A DNA stretch of 64,000 bases, from contig CAVSDT010000002.1 of the NCBI GenBank assembly GCA_963726825.1, positions 2,259,159-2,323,158 of the forward strand, written 5' to 3'. The stretch comes from DATLGB01 sp963726825. Its GTDB lineage: Bacteria > Actinomycetota > Thermoleophilia > Solirubrobacterales > Solirubrobacteraceae. Position numbers and translations under genes: made by a program. The notes under the pieces were generated by a model. The model was not told the DNA's origin, ran no database searches, and saw nothing but the letters and a program-made list of their open reading frames with translations. This document shows, piece by piece, positions 27,279-35,582 of this stretch; position 1 is the first letter of the stretch, and each line of letters begins with the position of its first letter.

Positions 27279-27971
27279 CTAGGCGTCGTCGGAGGAGGCC
27301 GACTCGGCCTCCTCGGCGGTGTCGCCTTCGGCCTTGGCCTCGGCGGTCTCGCCGTCCTCGCCCACGAGGGCGGTCTCCGTCTCGATCTCGTCCTCGACGG
27401 GCTCGAGGGTCGGCGGGGTGACGGTGGCGACCACGAACTCGGCGGGGTCGTCGACGAAGGTGACGTTCTCCGGCGGCGTGACGGTCTCGAGCAGCAGCGT
27501 CTCGTTGATCTGCAGCTTGGAGACGTCGACCTGGATGACGTCGGGGATGTCGCCGGGGAGCGCCTCGACGACGACCTCGCGGTTCTCCTGGTTCATGATG
27601 CCGCCCTCGTCGACGCCCGGGGCCTCCTCGATGCCGATCAGCTCGATGGAGACGGGCGCCTGGATCGCGACGTCCATGCGGACGCGGAGCAGGTCGGCGT
27701 GCATGATGTCGCCGCGCACGGGGTGGCGCTGGACGTCCTTGACGACGACGTTCTCGGTCTTGCCGCCGTCGAGGGCGACCTCGAGGACGGCGGAGGCGTC
27801 GCGCAGGGTGTTGCGGAAGATGCGGGCGTCGACCTCGAACGGGACGGGCTCGCCGGCACCGCCGTAGATGATGCCGGGGACGCGGCCTTCGCGACGAAGG
27901 CGGCGCATGGCGCGAGACCCGGAATCGGTCCGGGGAGCGAGGGCGAGGGTCGAGGAGTCCGTGGAGGGCAT
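27279..27971 (-). CDS. rplY: 50S ribosomal protein L25, general stress (CTC) form
   Basis: 230 residues: an N-terminal 5S rRNA-binding L25 domain (about 1-95: TDSGSRAMRRLRREGRVPGI, DVQRHPVRGDIMHADL), then the beta-rich TL5/CTC domain (IELIGIEEAPGVDEGGIMNQ, LPGDIPDVIQVDVSKLQINE), then an acidic Glu/Ala-rich tail. The CTC form stabilises ribosomes in stress. The ATG chosen follows a GC-poor patch with TACAGT 11 bases upstream. Confidence 0.95.
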   Translation of the reverse strand: MPSTDSSTLALAPRTDSGSRAMRRLRREGRVPGIIYGGAGEPVPFEVDARIFRNTLRDASAVLEVALDGGKTENVVVKDVQRHPVRGDIMHADLLRVRMDVAIQAPVSIELIGIEEAPGVDEGGIMNQENREVVVEALPGDIPDVIQVDVSKLQINETLLLETVTPPENVTFVDDPAEFVVATVTPPTLEPVEDEIETETALVGEDGETAEAKAEGDTAEEAESASSDDA

Positions 27972-28048
27972 GACGGCGCGCCACTGTAGCGACCGTCTGT
28001 TGCGCGCCAGACGTCCACCGGACCGGTTGCGCGCACGCGCGACAGGGG

Positions 28049-28054
28049 TAGTCT
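28049..28054 (+). promoter_or_regulatory. Candidate -10 for the 111-residue membrane protein gene
   Basis: TAGTCT with TTGCGC 16 bases upstream (28027-28032). The GTG start is 7 bases downstream, so the message would be leaderless. Confidence 0.45.
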
Positions 28055-28061
28055 CCCCCTT

Positions 28062-28397
28062 GTGGCGGCGGATACAGAGCTCGTCCTCCTCTTCGGTGGC
28101 CTCCATCTCGTGGCGCTGCTGCTGGGCTGCGGGCTGTTCTGGATGTTCCTGCGGTCCGAGACGGTGACCCCGTGGGAGCCCGGGGACGACGAGGACACCG
28201 ACGGTGGCGGCGGCGGCAACGACCGCCTGCGCAAACCGCCGAAGCCGCCCAAGCCCGGCGGGGTTCCGCTGCCCGACGCCCAGCAGTCCTCCCAGCGCTT
28301 CCGCGGTCCCGGTCGCCTGGCCGACCGGCACCGGACCGTCCGGCGCCCGGTGCACGATCCGGCTCCGGGCCGGACGCCGCACCGCGTCGGCCGCTAG
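28062..28397 (+). CDS. Small membrane protein with Pro/Gly-rich basic tail
   Basis: 111 residues with a GTG start. Residues 6-28 form one hydrophobic helix (LVLLFGGLHLVALLLGCGLF), followed by an acidic Gly-rich linker (EPGDDEDTDGGGGG) and a basic Pro-rich tail (RLRKPPKPPKPGG onward). No catalytic motif. It lies divergent from rplY and converges on the next gene with four bases between stops. No family is recognised. Confidence 0.6.
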   Translation: MAADTELVLLFGGLHLVALLLGCGLFWMFLRSETVTPWEPGDDEDTDGGGGGNDRLRKPPKPPKPGGVPLPDAQQSSQRFRGPGRLADRHRTVRRPVHDPAPGRTPHRVGR

Positions 28398-28401
28398 GCC
28401 G

Positions 28402-29124
28402 TCAGGCCGTCTCCTCCGCGTCGTCGGAGAGCTCGAGGAAGTGGCGCATGGAGGCTGCGCGCCGGTCGAGGTCCGCCCCGAGGCGTTGCGCGTGCTCGGC
28501 GGCGCGGGCGAGGAAGTCCTCCAGGCAGGCCGCCGGGTCGTCGATCAGCGGGTAGATGCGGGCGACCTCCTGCTGGACGCAGGCGATGCCCGCCGGCGGC
28601 CGGCCCTGCGCGAGGGCGCGGGCGCCGCAGACGGGGGTCACGACGATGCCGCGGTCGGGGGCGACCAGCGCGGTCGGCAGCAGCCGGTGCGCCGGCAGGT
28701 CGAGGTCGAGCTGCGGGCGGCCGTCGACCTGGACCGGGGCGCCGGCGATCTCCGTCAGCGGCTCGCGCCACACGTCGAGCACCGTGTCCGCGCCGACCAG
28801 CACGTCGCGCAGGACGGAGGCCTGCTCCGCGTACAGCCGCTCAGCCGCCTCGCGGTCCTCCGCGTCGCCGAGGTCGAGGTCGCACGGGACGCGCAGCAGC
28901 GTGTCGGCCGACAGCGTGCTTCCCGATCCGTGCCGGCCGGGCGCGACGTAGGTCTGGATGGAGGCCAGGTCGCGACGGCCGCAGAAGACGACGGTGACCG
29001 ACTCCGAGACCGGCAGCCCGCCGACGCGCAGGGCGACCGCAGTCGTCTCTTCCGGGGCACCCAGCGCCCGGCGCAGGAGGTCGTCCGCGGAGTCGTCGTT
29101 CACCCTGGACGGACTATCGGCCAT
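28402..29124 (-). CDS. Hypothetical soluble protein
   Basis: 240 residues, acidic, no signal peptide or membrane segment, two Cys. The N-terminal part reads DDLLRRALGAPEETTAVALR and then VVFCGRRDLASIQTYVAPG. The C-terminal part is helical with a repeated Arg/Ala pattern (AACLEDFLARAAEHAQRLGA). There is no recognised catalytic motif. It starts divergently from the DUF4235 gene with 67 bases between. Confidence 0.6.
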   Translation of the reverse strand: MADSPSRVNDDSADDLLRRALGAPEETTAVALRVGGLPVSESVTVVFCGRRDLASIQTYVAPGRHGSGSTLSADTLLRVPCDLDLGDAEDREAAERLYAEQASVLRDVLVGADTVLDVWREPLTEIAGAPVQVDGRPQLDLDLPAHRLLPTALVAPDRGIVVTPVCGARALAQGRPPAGIACVQQEVARIYPLIDDPAACLEDFLARAAEHAQRLGADLDRRAASMRHFLELSDDAEETA

Positions 29125-29191
29125 CCGGCGGCGGAACGCGAGGGCCCCGCGTCCCAGCCTGCCTGTCCGCCCGGCCGGGTACCCGTCGGGC

Positions 29192-29470
29192 ATGAAGCTG
29201 ATCTACAAGCCCTTCGGCATCGTCTTCGGGGTCCTGGCGGGCCTGCTCTCGCGCCGCCTGTTCGCCTTCGCCTGGTCGCGCGTCGACGACGAGCAGCCGC
29301 CGACGCCGACCACCGACGAGGTCCCCGTCGGCAAGGTGCTCGCCGCGGCCGCGCTGCAGGGCGTCGTGTTCTCGACCACCCGCGCGGCCGTCGACCGCTA
29401 CGGCGCCGAGGGCTTTCGCTACCTCACCGGCATCTGGCCCGGCGAGCGCAAGCCGGAGCCCGTCGACTGA
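29192..29470 (+). CDS. DUF4235-family membrane protein
   Basis: 92 residues. The N-terminal MKLIYKPFGIVFGVLAGLL and the following RRLFAFAWSRVDDEQPPTPT match the DUF4235 pattern of a membrane helix and a conserved W. A second weakly hydrophobic segment (KVLAAAALQGVVFSTTRAAV) completes it. Function is unknown; family members occur widely in actinobacteria. It ends 10 bases before the convergent 104-residue gene. Confidence 0.75.
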   Translation: MKLIYKPFGIVFGVLAGLLSRRLFAFAWSRVDDEQPPTPTTDEVPVGKVLAAAALQGVVFSTTRAAVDRYGAEGFRYLTGIWPGERKPEPVD

Positions 29471-29480
29471 GCGGGCGCGG

Positions 29481-29795
29481 CTAGCGCGAGCGCAGGACGA
29501 AGCCGCGGTCGTCGAGGTCTGCCAGCGCGTCCTCGAAGGCCGGGAAGTCGCGCGCCGTCAGCAGGTCCACGGGCCGGTGGCCGCGCGGGCCCTTCGCGCG
29601 CATCCAGCGCTGCAGCGTGGCCGGGCCGACGCGCTCCGCCGGCGCGGCCAGCAGCGCCTCGAGGATCGGCAGCTCGGGCCGGTGGTCGAGCTCGCCCGAC
29701 AGGAGCTCGAGCGCGGACGCATCGAGCGTCCGGATCAGCTCGTCGTCGTCGAGCCCGAGCAGCTCCTGGAGCGCCTGGGCGGGCGGGACCGCCAT
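29481..29795 (-). CDS. Small helical protein coupled to prs
   Basis: 104 residues, Leu/Asp/Ala-rich and all-helical by appearance (LQELLGLDDDELIRTLDASA, LPILEALLAAPAERVGPATL), ending with a GHRPVDLLTARDF motif. The ATG shares its last base with the prs stop (TGATG), so it is translated from the prs message. The end faintly recalls the LL-x-T motif of MbcA/ParS-type proteins, but I do not assign a family. Confidence 0.6.
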   Translation of the reverse strand: MAVPPAQALQELLGLDDDELIRTLDASALELLSGELDHRPELPILEALLAAPAERVGPATLQRWMRAKGPRGHRPVDLLTARDFPAFEDALADLDDRGFVLRSR

Positions 29796-30817
29796 CAGAA
29801 CAGCTGGTTCTCGCCCCCGAAGACCTCGGAGACGGAGTCGTCGGTGAAGATGCGGCGGATCGAGTCCGTCAGCAGATCGGCGCACGGGAGCACGCGGACG
29901 TTGGCGGGTGCGCCCGCGCGCAGCGGGATCGTGTCGGTCACCACGACCTCCTCGAACGGGGCGCTTGCGAGGGTGTCCCAGGCGTTGCCGGAGAAGACGC
30001 CGTGCGTGGCGGCGGCGAAGACCCGCTTGGCTCCCGCGTCCATGACCGTCTGGCCGGCGGCCTTCAGCGTCCCCGCCGTGTCGATCATGTCGTCGACGAT
30101 CAGCGCGGTCTTGTCCTTGACGTCGCCGATCACGTAGGAGATCTCCGCGACCTGCTGGGCCGGGCGCTCCTTGTTGAGGATCGCCAGCTCGGCGCCGACC
30201 TTGGAGGCGAAGTTCTTGGCGAGCTTCACGCGGCCGGCGTCGGGTGAGACGACGACGAGGTCGTCGAGGCCCTTGTCGTCGAAGTACTGGGTGAGGAGGA
30301 ACTGCGCCGTCATGTGGTCCATCGGGTTCTGGAAGAACCCCTGGATCTGGCCGGCGTGGAGGTCCATCGCGAGGACGCGGTCCGCCCCTGCGCTCTCGAG
30401 CATGCGGGCGACGAGGCGGGCGGAGATCGGCTCGCGCGGGGCGGACTTCTTGTCCTGGCGCGAGTAGCCGAACCACGGCGTGACGGCGATGACGCGGTGC
30501 GCCGACGCGCCGACCGCCGCGTCGATCATGAACATGAGCTCCATCAGCGCGTCGTTGGCGGTGATGCCCTGCTCCGGGTTGCCGCAGGTCGGCTGGATGA
30601 GGAAGACGTCGGCCCCGCGGACGGACTCCTCGTAGCGGCAGTAGACCTCGCCCGAGGAGAACGTCTTGGTGGTGATGTGCCCGAGCGAGACCCCGAGCTT
30701 GTCCGCGATGTTGTTGGCCAGCTGCGGGTTCGCGCGCCCGCTGAACAGCATCAGCCGCTTGTTGTAATCCAGCGGGATCGCGGTCGCGGTGGCCATCTGC
30801 GGGTCCAGGGCGCTCAC
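29795..30817 (-). CDS. prs: Ribose-phosphate pyrophosphokinase
   Basis: 340 residues from GTG at 30817, or 333 from the ATG at 30796. Makes PRPP from ribose 5-phosphate and ATP for nucleotide and His/Trp synthesis. Key motifs: FSGRANPQLANNIADKLG, FSSGEVYCRYEESVRG, the ATP-binding WFGYSRQDKKSAPREP, DLHAGQIQGFF, the ribose-5-phosphate loop DDMIDTAGTLKAAG. The GTG is preferred because a TACACT hexamer ends 8 bases before it and the ATG has no Shine-Dalgarno sequence. It follows glmU, a conserved pairing that links PRPP and UDP-GlcNAc supply. Confidence 0.95.
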   Translation of the reverse strand: MSALDPQMATATAIPLDYNKRLMLFSGRANPQLANNIADKLGVSLGHITTKTFSSGEVYCRYEESVRGADVFLIQPTCGNPEQGITANDALMELMFMIDAAVGASAHRVIAVTPWFGYSRQDKKSAPREPISARLVARMLESAGADRVLAMDLHAGQIQGFFQNPMDHMTAQFLLTQYFDDKGLDDLVVVSPDAGRVKLAKNFASKVGAELAILNKERPAQQVAEISYVIGDVKDKTALIVDDMIDTAGTLKAAGQTVMDAGAKRVFAAATHGVFSGNAWDTLASAPFEEVVVTDTIPLRAGAPANVRVLPCADLLTDSIRRIFTDDSVSEVFGGENQLF

Positions 30818-30825
30818 GGCTTCCG

Positions 30826-30831
30826 AGTGTA
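30826..30831 (-). promoter_or_regulatory. Candidate -10 for prs
   Basis: Reads TACACT on the minus strand, 8 bases before the GTG start of prs. Confidence 0.4.
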
Positions 30832-30860
30832 CGCCTGGACCCGGTCGGTCGCGCCGGCGC

Positions 30861-32213
30861 TCACGGCTTGCGGTCCGCGTACCCGTCGACGTTGCGCTGG
30901 CGCGCCCGCGCGATGCCCAATGCACCGGAAGGGACGTCCTCGGTGATGACCGATCCGGCCCCCGTGAAGGCGCCGTCGCCGACGGTCACCGGAGCCACGA
31001 GCGTCGTGTCCACCGACGTCTTGACCCCCGCTCCGATGGTGGTGCGATGCTTGTGGCGGCCGTCGTAGTTGGCGGTGATGGTCGCGGCGCCGAGGTTGGT
31101 GCCCGGGCCCACGTCCGCGTCGCCGATGTAGGACAGGTGCGGGACCTTGGACCCCTCGCCGATGACCGAGTTCTTGATCTCGACGAACGTCCCCGCCTTC
31201 GCGCCGGCCTCCAGCCGCGCGCCGGGGCGCAGGAAGGCGAACGGGCCGACGGTGGCACCGTCGGCCAGCGTGGCGCCCTCGGCGTAGGAGTGGCGGATGG
31301 TCACGCCGTTGCCGGCCTCGACGTCGATCAGCGTCGTGTGCGGGCCGATCGTCGCCACCGAGCCGACGCGGGTGCGGCCCTTGAGCACGCAGCCCGGCTC
31401 GATGACGGTGTCGGAGCCGAGCACGACGTCGACGTCGATCGACGTCTGCGCGGGGTCGACGATCGTCACGCCCGCCCGCAGGTGGGCCTCCAGGATGCGC
31501 GCCTGCGCGTGGCGGCGCACGACGGCGAGGTCCACGCGGTCGTTGACGCCGAGCGTCAGACCGGGGTCGATCGCGGTCGCCTCGATCGGCCCGCGCGCGG
31601 CGAGGATCGGCAGCACGTCGGGCAGGTAGTACTCGCCCTGGGCGTTGTCGTTGCCGACCGCATCCAGCGCGGCGGCCAGCGCCGGCCCGTCGAAGACGTA
31701 GATGCCCGTGTTGACCTCGTCGATCGCGAGCTGCAGCGGCGACGCGTCGCGCGCCTCGACGACGCCCTGGACGGCTCCGGCATGGTCGCGCACGACCCGG
31801 CCGTAGGACCCGGGGTCGGGCAGGATCATCGTCGCCATGGTGGCGAGCGCCCCCGCCGCGGCGTGGGCGGCGCCGAGCGCCGCGATCGCCTCGCCCGTGA
31901 TCAACGGGACGTCGCCCGAGAGCACCAGCACGTGGGCGGAGTCGGCGAAGCGCTCGCGCGCGGCCTTGACGGCGTCGGCGGTCCCGAGCGGCTGCTCCTG
32001 CACGACGGACTCGACGCCCTCCGGCAGCCGGTCCTCGAGGCGGCGGGACGGGTTGTCGACGACCACCACCCGCTCGGCGCCGGCCGCGCGCGCGGCCGCG
32101 ATCGGCCAGCCGACGAGGGGCCGGCCGCACAGCGGATGCAGCACCTTCGGGACCGCGGAGCGCATCCGCGTCCCCTCCCCCGCTGCCATGATCACGACGG
32201 TCAGTTCAGGCAC
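30861..32213 (-). CDS. glmU: Bifunctional UDP-GlcNAc pyrophosphorylase/GlcN-1-P acetyltransferase
   Basis: 450 residues. The N-terminal uridyltransferase domain carries VVIMAAGEGTRMRSAVPKVL (nucleotide loop with catalytic Arg and Lys), GTADAVKAA and LSGDVPLI. The C-terminal left-handed beta-helix acetyltransferase has hexapeptide repeats, FVEIKNSVIGEGSKVPHLSY with the catalytic His/Asn region, and NLGAATITANYDG. It makes UDP-GlcNAc for peptidoglycan. GTG start with TAGTCT 8 bases upstream. Confidence 0.97.
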   Translation of the reverse strand: MPELTVVIMAAGEGTRMRSAVPKVLHPLCGRPLVGWPIAAARAAGAERVVVVDNPSRRLEDRLPEGVESVVQEQPLGTADAVKAARERFADSAHVLVLSGDVPLITGEAIAALGAAHAAAGALATMATMILPDPGSYGRVVRDHAGAVQGVVEARDASPLQLAIDEVNTGIYVFDGPALAAALDAVGNDNAQGEYYLPDVLPILAARGPIEATAIDPGLTLGVNDRVDLAVVRRHAQARILEAHLRAGVTIVDPAQTSIDVDVVLGSDTVIEPGCVLKGRTRVGSVATIGPHTTLIDVEAGNGVTIRHSYAEGATLADGATVGPFAFLRPGARLEAGAKAGTFVEIKNSVIGEGSKVPHLSYIGDADVGPGTNLGAATITANYDGRHKHRTTIGAGVKTSVDTTLVAPVTVGDGAFTGAGSVITEDVPSGALGIARARQRNVDGYADRKP

Positions 32214-32221
32214 GGCGGCTC

Positions 32222-32227
32222 AGACTA
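32222..32227 (-). promoter_or_regulatory. Candidate -10 for glmU
   Basis: Reads TAGTCT on the minus strand, 8 bases before the GTG start. Confidence 0.4.
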
Positions 32228-32243
32228 CGCTTCGTGGGCCCTT

Positions 32244-32314
32244 TGGGGAGTGGTGTAATGGCAACACTCCGATTTTTGGTGTCGGCATTTCAGGTTCGAG
32301 TCCTGGCTCCCCAG
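32244..32314 (+). tRNA. tRNA-Gln (TTG)
   Basis: Acceptor stem TGGGGAG/CTCCCCA with G at the discriminator position as typical for tRNA-Gln, short D arm TGGTGTAATGGCAACA, anticodon TTG at 32276-32278, T arm GGTTCGAGTCC. CCA is not encoded. It is divergent from glmU, a position seen in other actinobacteria. Confidence 0.97.
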
Positions 32315-32346
32315 CTGCCCCCTTCGCGCAGGCGCCCAGGTCGCGC

Positions 32347-32352
32347 TAGGTT
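32347..32352 (+). promoter_or_regulatory. Candidate -10 for the S55-like gene
   Basis: TAGGTT, 7 bases before the ATG, with TTCGCG 18 bases further upstream (32323-32328). Confidence 0.4.
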
Positions 32353-32359
32353 CCGGCGC

Positions 32360-34129
32360 ATGCGTCTCCGGGTTCCGCTGCTGGTCACCTCGCTCTGCCT
32401 GCTGGCGGGGCCGGCCGCAGCGGGTGCCGCAGGCGACCCGATCATGCCGCTGTCGGAGGTCAGAGCGGACATGGAGTGCACGGGCTACTCCGTCTTCCGC
32501 GGCCAGCGGATCGACCCCTTCGCGGTCACGATCCTGGACGTCGTCGCCCCGAGTGCGACCGGCGGCCTCGAGCCGCGCATCCTCTTCCGCGTCCACGGTG
32601 CCGAGATCGAGCGCACAGGCATCGCCCGCGGCTTCTCGGGCTCGCCGATCTACTGCCCGGGCGCCGACGGGGTCGTCCGCGTGGCGGGCGCCGCCTCCGA
32701 GGGCGTCGGCGACTACGGCGACCTGACCGCCCTGGCGACGCCGATCGAGCAGGTCATCGGCACGCCGGTCCTGCCGCCGCTGGGTGCCGACCCGAAGATC
32801 GCGTCGCGCTGGTCGGCCGCCGGGCGCGCCCGGTCCAGCCTCCTGCGCCGGCGCTACCGACTCACCGCGCCGCTCACCGTCGGCGGTGTGACGCGGCCCG
32901 TCCTGCGCGGCCTGCAGCAGGCAGGCGCCAGGCGCGGCGTCACGCTGCTGCAGTCCCCCGGCCCGACGGTCAACGCGCCCGCGACGTTCGGAGGCTTCAG
33001 GCCGGGCGGCGCGGTCGGCACGTCCTACACGTCGGGGGAGCTCTCGCTGGGTGGCATCGGCACCATCTCCTACGTCGACGGCGCCGACGTCTGGGCCTTC
33101 GGCCATCAGCTCGAGGGCGTCGGCCGCCGCGCGCTGTACCTGCAGGACGCGTCGATCTCGACCGTCATCGTCAACCCGACCACGCCGCTGACCGACGGCT
33201 CCTCCTACAAGCTCGGGGCGGCGACGCGCGACGTCGGGACGCTCTCGAGCGACGGCTTCAACGCGGTGGCGGGGACCACCGGCGCGCTGCCGCCGCAGAT
33301 CCCGGTCCACGTCGAGGCGACCGACACCGACACGGGCAAGACGCTCGCGACGGACTTCCGCGCGGCCGACGAGACGGCGGTCGGCAATCCCTCCGGCGTC
33401 TCCGGCCTCGCGTTCGGCGCCCCCACCGCGATCGTCCAGGCCCCGAGCCAGGTGCTCGGCTCGGCCCCGATCCGCAACGCGGGCGAGCTCTGCTTCCAGG
33501 TCCGGCTCCGTGAGCGCAGGGCGCCGCTGCGCTTCTGCAACCGCTACGTCGCCGACGGCCTCTCGGGGGTCGCCGACGGCAGCCTCGTCACGACCTCCGG
33601 CGCGTCGATGGCGGCCGACGCCTCGACCGCCCTCGCCCTCCTCGACGCGTTCTCGGGCAGGAAGCTGCACGTGACCGGCGTCCAGGCCCAGATCGAGGTC
33701 ACCCGCGGGCAGCGGATGAGCTACCTGCGCGAGGTGCGGCTGCCCCGCCAGGTCCGCCCCGGCCGGCGCGTGCGCGGGACCTTCGTCGTCAAGGTCGTGC
33801 GCGGTGGCACCCGCAGGATCGCGTTCACCTGGACCGTGCCGCCGACGCTGCGGCCGGGCCGCCGGACGCTCACCTTCGAGGGCTCAGAGCCCGACGGCGG
33901 CGTCAGCGGGCTCTTCGACGACCTGGTCCTCGACCTCTCCGGCGACGAGGAGGCCGACGCGCCGAGCGGGCCCGCCGGCCCCGCGACGGTCAAGGGCCTC
34001 GCCCGGGCGTTCAAGGCCCTGCAGACCTACGACGGCGTCCGGCTGTCACGGCCGCGCTCGCGCGTCTACACGGACCCCGACTACCGCATCGGCGGCACGG
34101 CACGCACCCGCGTCCGCGTCCGCCGCTGA
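32360..34129 (+). CDS. Secreted SpoIVB-S55-like serine peptidase family protein
   Basis: 589 residues with a Sec signal peptide (VPLLVTSLCLLAGPAAAGAA). Residues 91-98 read GFSGSPIY, the GMSGSP-type motif holding the nucleophilic Ser of the S55 (SpoIVB) family, preceded by RTGIARG. Residues 245-250 read WAFGHQ, matching the AFGHP-type motif, inside SYVDGADVWAFGHQ. Both hallmarks of the large S55-domain proteins are thus present in the order usual for this branch, which is not the sporulation protease itself. The last third is beta-rich with an Arg-rich end and a GTFVVKVVRGGTRRIAF strand. Substrate unknown; protease activity is inference. Confidence 0.8.
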   Translation: MRLRVPLLVTSLCLLAGPAAAGAAGDPIMPLSEVRADMECTGYSVFRGQRIDPFAVTILDVVAPSATGGLEPRILFRVHGAEIERTGIARGFSGSPIYCPGADGVVRVAGAASEGVGDYGDLTALATPIEQVIGTPVLPPLGADPKIASRWSAAGRARSSLLRRRYRLTAPLTVGGVTRPVLRGLQQAGARRGVTLLQSPGPTVNAPATFGGFRPGGAVGTSYTSGELSLGGIGTISYVDGADVWAFGHQLEGVGRRALYLQDASISTVIVNPTTPLTDGSSYKLGAATRDVGTLSSDGFNAVAGTTGALPPQIPVHVEATDTDTGKTLATDFRAADETAVGNPSGVSGLAFGAPTAIVQAPSQVLGSAPIRNAGELCFQVRLRERRAPLRFCNRYVADGLSGVADGSLVTTSGASMAADASTALALLDAFSGRKLHVTGVQAQIEVTRGQRMSYLREVRLPRQVRPGRRVRGTFVVKVVRGGTRRIAFTWTVPPTLRPGRRTLTFEGSEPDGGVSGLFDDLVLDLSGDEEADAPSGPAGPATVKGLARAFKALQTYDGVRLSRPRSRVYTDPDYRIGGTARTRVRVRR

Positions 34130-34155
34130 CCACCCCCGAAGCGAGAGGGCATGTG

Positions 34156-34329
34156 ATGAAGGAGTTCTCCTGCGGCGCCGTCGTCCCCGGCTGCGTCGCC
34201 ACGTTCGAGGCCGACAGCGAGGACGAGATCCTGCGTCAGGTCGCCGAGCACGCCGAGCGCGACCACGGCATGGCGTCGGTCCCGCCCGAGGTCGTCGACC
34301 GGGTCCGGGCCAACATCACCGAGCGCTGA
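34156..34329 (+). CDS. DUF1059 small protein
   Basis: 57 residues. Matches the DUF1059 pattern of a CG-x-x-x-x-C Cys pair in EFSCGAVVPGCVATFEADS and the helix EILRQVAEHAERDHGM ending in DHG. Function unknown; small metal-binding or regulatory roles have been suggested for the family. Start chosen at the second ATG of ATGTGATG, because the first one gives an immediate stop. It lies 26 bases after the S55-like gene and may share its transcript. Confidence 0.85.
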   Translation: MKEFSCGAVVPGCVATFEADSEDEILRQVAEHAERDHGMASVPPEVVDRVRANITER

Positions 34330-34337
34330 GCGCCGGG

Positions 34338-35495
34338 TCAGTCCGCGGCGAGCGCGTCGAGCAGCGCCTCGACGCGCACGAGGCCGAGGTAGACCCCGCG
34401 GCGGTCGCAGGCCACGAGCGGGTGGTAGCGCTCGAGCATGGGACGGGCCGCCGCCCGGCGCGCGACGGCCTTCAGCGGGCTCGACGGGTTGACGCGCATG
34501 ACGGGGCGCTCGAAGGGCTCGCCGCGCAGCATGGCGGCGCGCTCGGCGAGCGCGAGCGGCCGGTTGCGCTCGTCGACCAGCACGACGACCTCGTTGCGCG
34601 GGTCGTCGAGGAAGGCGTCGGCGATGTCCTCCAGCCCACCGCCCCACTCCAGGGCGGGCCGGCCCTCGATCAGCGGGGCGACCGTCTGCGCGGCCTCCGC
34701 CGGGGGCGAGGCCTGCCGGATCGCGTGGGTGACGAGCTCGCGCAGCGGCTCCATCGTCTCCCCCGCCAGGCCCACCATCGGGCCCTGGACGAGCGGGACG
34801 CCCATGCGACGCAGCGCGCCGAGCTCCGGCCGGCTGGGAACGCCCCCGGCGATCAGCCAGGCGTCGATGCGCGAGGCGAGCGCGCCGAGCGTCTCGACGA
34901 CCGCGGCCTTGGCCTGGTCGCGGTCGACCTCGGCGACGAAGTCCGCGCCGATGCGGACGAAGTCCGGGCGGATCGCCAGCAGCTGGCGCAGGCTCGCGTA
35001 GCCGGAGCCGGTGTCGTCGACCGCGACGAGCGCCCCCGCCTCGCGGGCGGTCTCCAGCGCGCGCCGCAGCTCGGTCCCGTCGTGGCCGTCGTGGTCGCTG
35101 ACCGTGACGACGACGCGCTCGAGGCTGCCCGCCCCGGCGAGCACCGCGTGCAGCTCCTGCGAGCGCAGGGCGCCGGCGGAGAGGCTGATGAGCATGAACG
35201 TGTTCGGAAGCAGTGCGTCACGCCGGGCGAGCGCGACGCGGAGCAGGGCCGTCTCGATGGTGCCGGCGGACGTCACGTGTGCGCGGCTCGACCAGCCCGG
35301 CGGGTCGAGCGCCTCCTCGCCGCCGAGGGTCAGCAGCACCTCGTAGCCGGCCACGATCCCGCGCTTGAGGTCGGCGATCGGCACGAAGCGCGGCTGCACG
35401 AGCTCGGGCTGCGTCCGGACCCGCTGCAGCACGCCTTCGCGGTCGTGCAGGGCGACGACGCGGAGGGCGGATGCGGGATCGGGAGGCTGGGACAT
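34338..35495 (-). CDS. Degenerate EAL domain protein with C-terminal CBS-like region
   Basis: 385 residues. The EAL fold is readable: GYEVLLTLGGEE at the EAL position (EVL), LISLSAGAL where catalytic enzymes have an Asn, VAVDDTGSGYASLRQL at the DDFGTG position, and RPDFVRIGADF at the DxKID position. Loss of several metal-binding residues argues against c-di-GMP phosphodiesterase activity, so it may bind c-di-GMP or a partner. The C-terminal 130 residues look like a CBS pair (NEVVVLVDERNRPLALAERA, ending YLGLVRVEALLDAL). Start ATG chosen at the MSQPPDPAS methionine because the upstream extension is not conserved-looking. Confidence 0.8.
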   Translation of the reverse strand: MSQPPDPASALRVVALHDREGVLQRVRTQPELVQPRFVPIADLKRGIVAGYEVLLTLGGEEALDPPGWSSRAHVTSAGTIETALLRVALARRDALLPNTFMLISLSAGALRSQELHAVLAGAGSLERVVVTVSDHDGHDGTELRRALETAREAGALVAVDDTGSGYASLRQLLAIRPDFVRIGADFVAEVDRDQAKAAVVETLGALASRIDAWLIAGGVPSRPELGALRRMGVPLVQGPMVGLAGETMEPLRELVTHAIRQASPPAEAAQTVAPLIEGRPALEWGGGLEDIADAFLDDPRNEVVVLVDERNRPLALAERAAMLRGEPFERPVMRVNPSSPLKAVARRAAARPMLERYHPLVACDRRGVYLGLVRVEALLDALAAD

Positions 35496-35582
35496 GACGG
35501 CGTGGGGCTGCGCTGGGGTCCTGCCTACCCGTCTCACCCCTCGACCACAGAACGTGGCGTGTGCGGCCAGACTGACGGTGGG

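Noticed and set aside
28958..29191. Upstream extension of the DUF4235 gene
   Set aside because: The in-frame extension is antisense to the 240-residue gene; family homology starts at the ATG at 29192.
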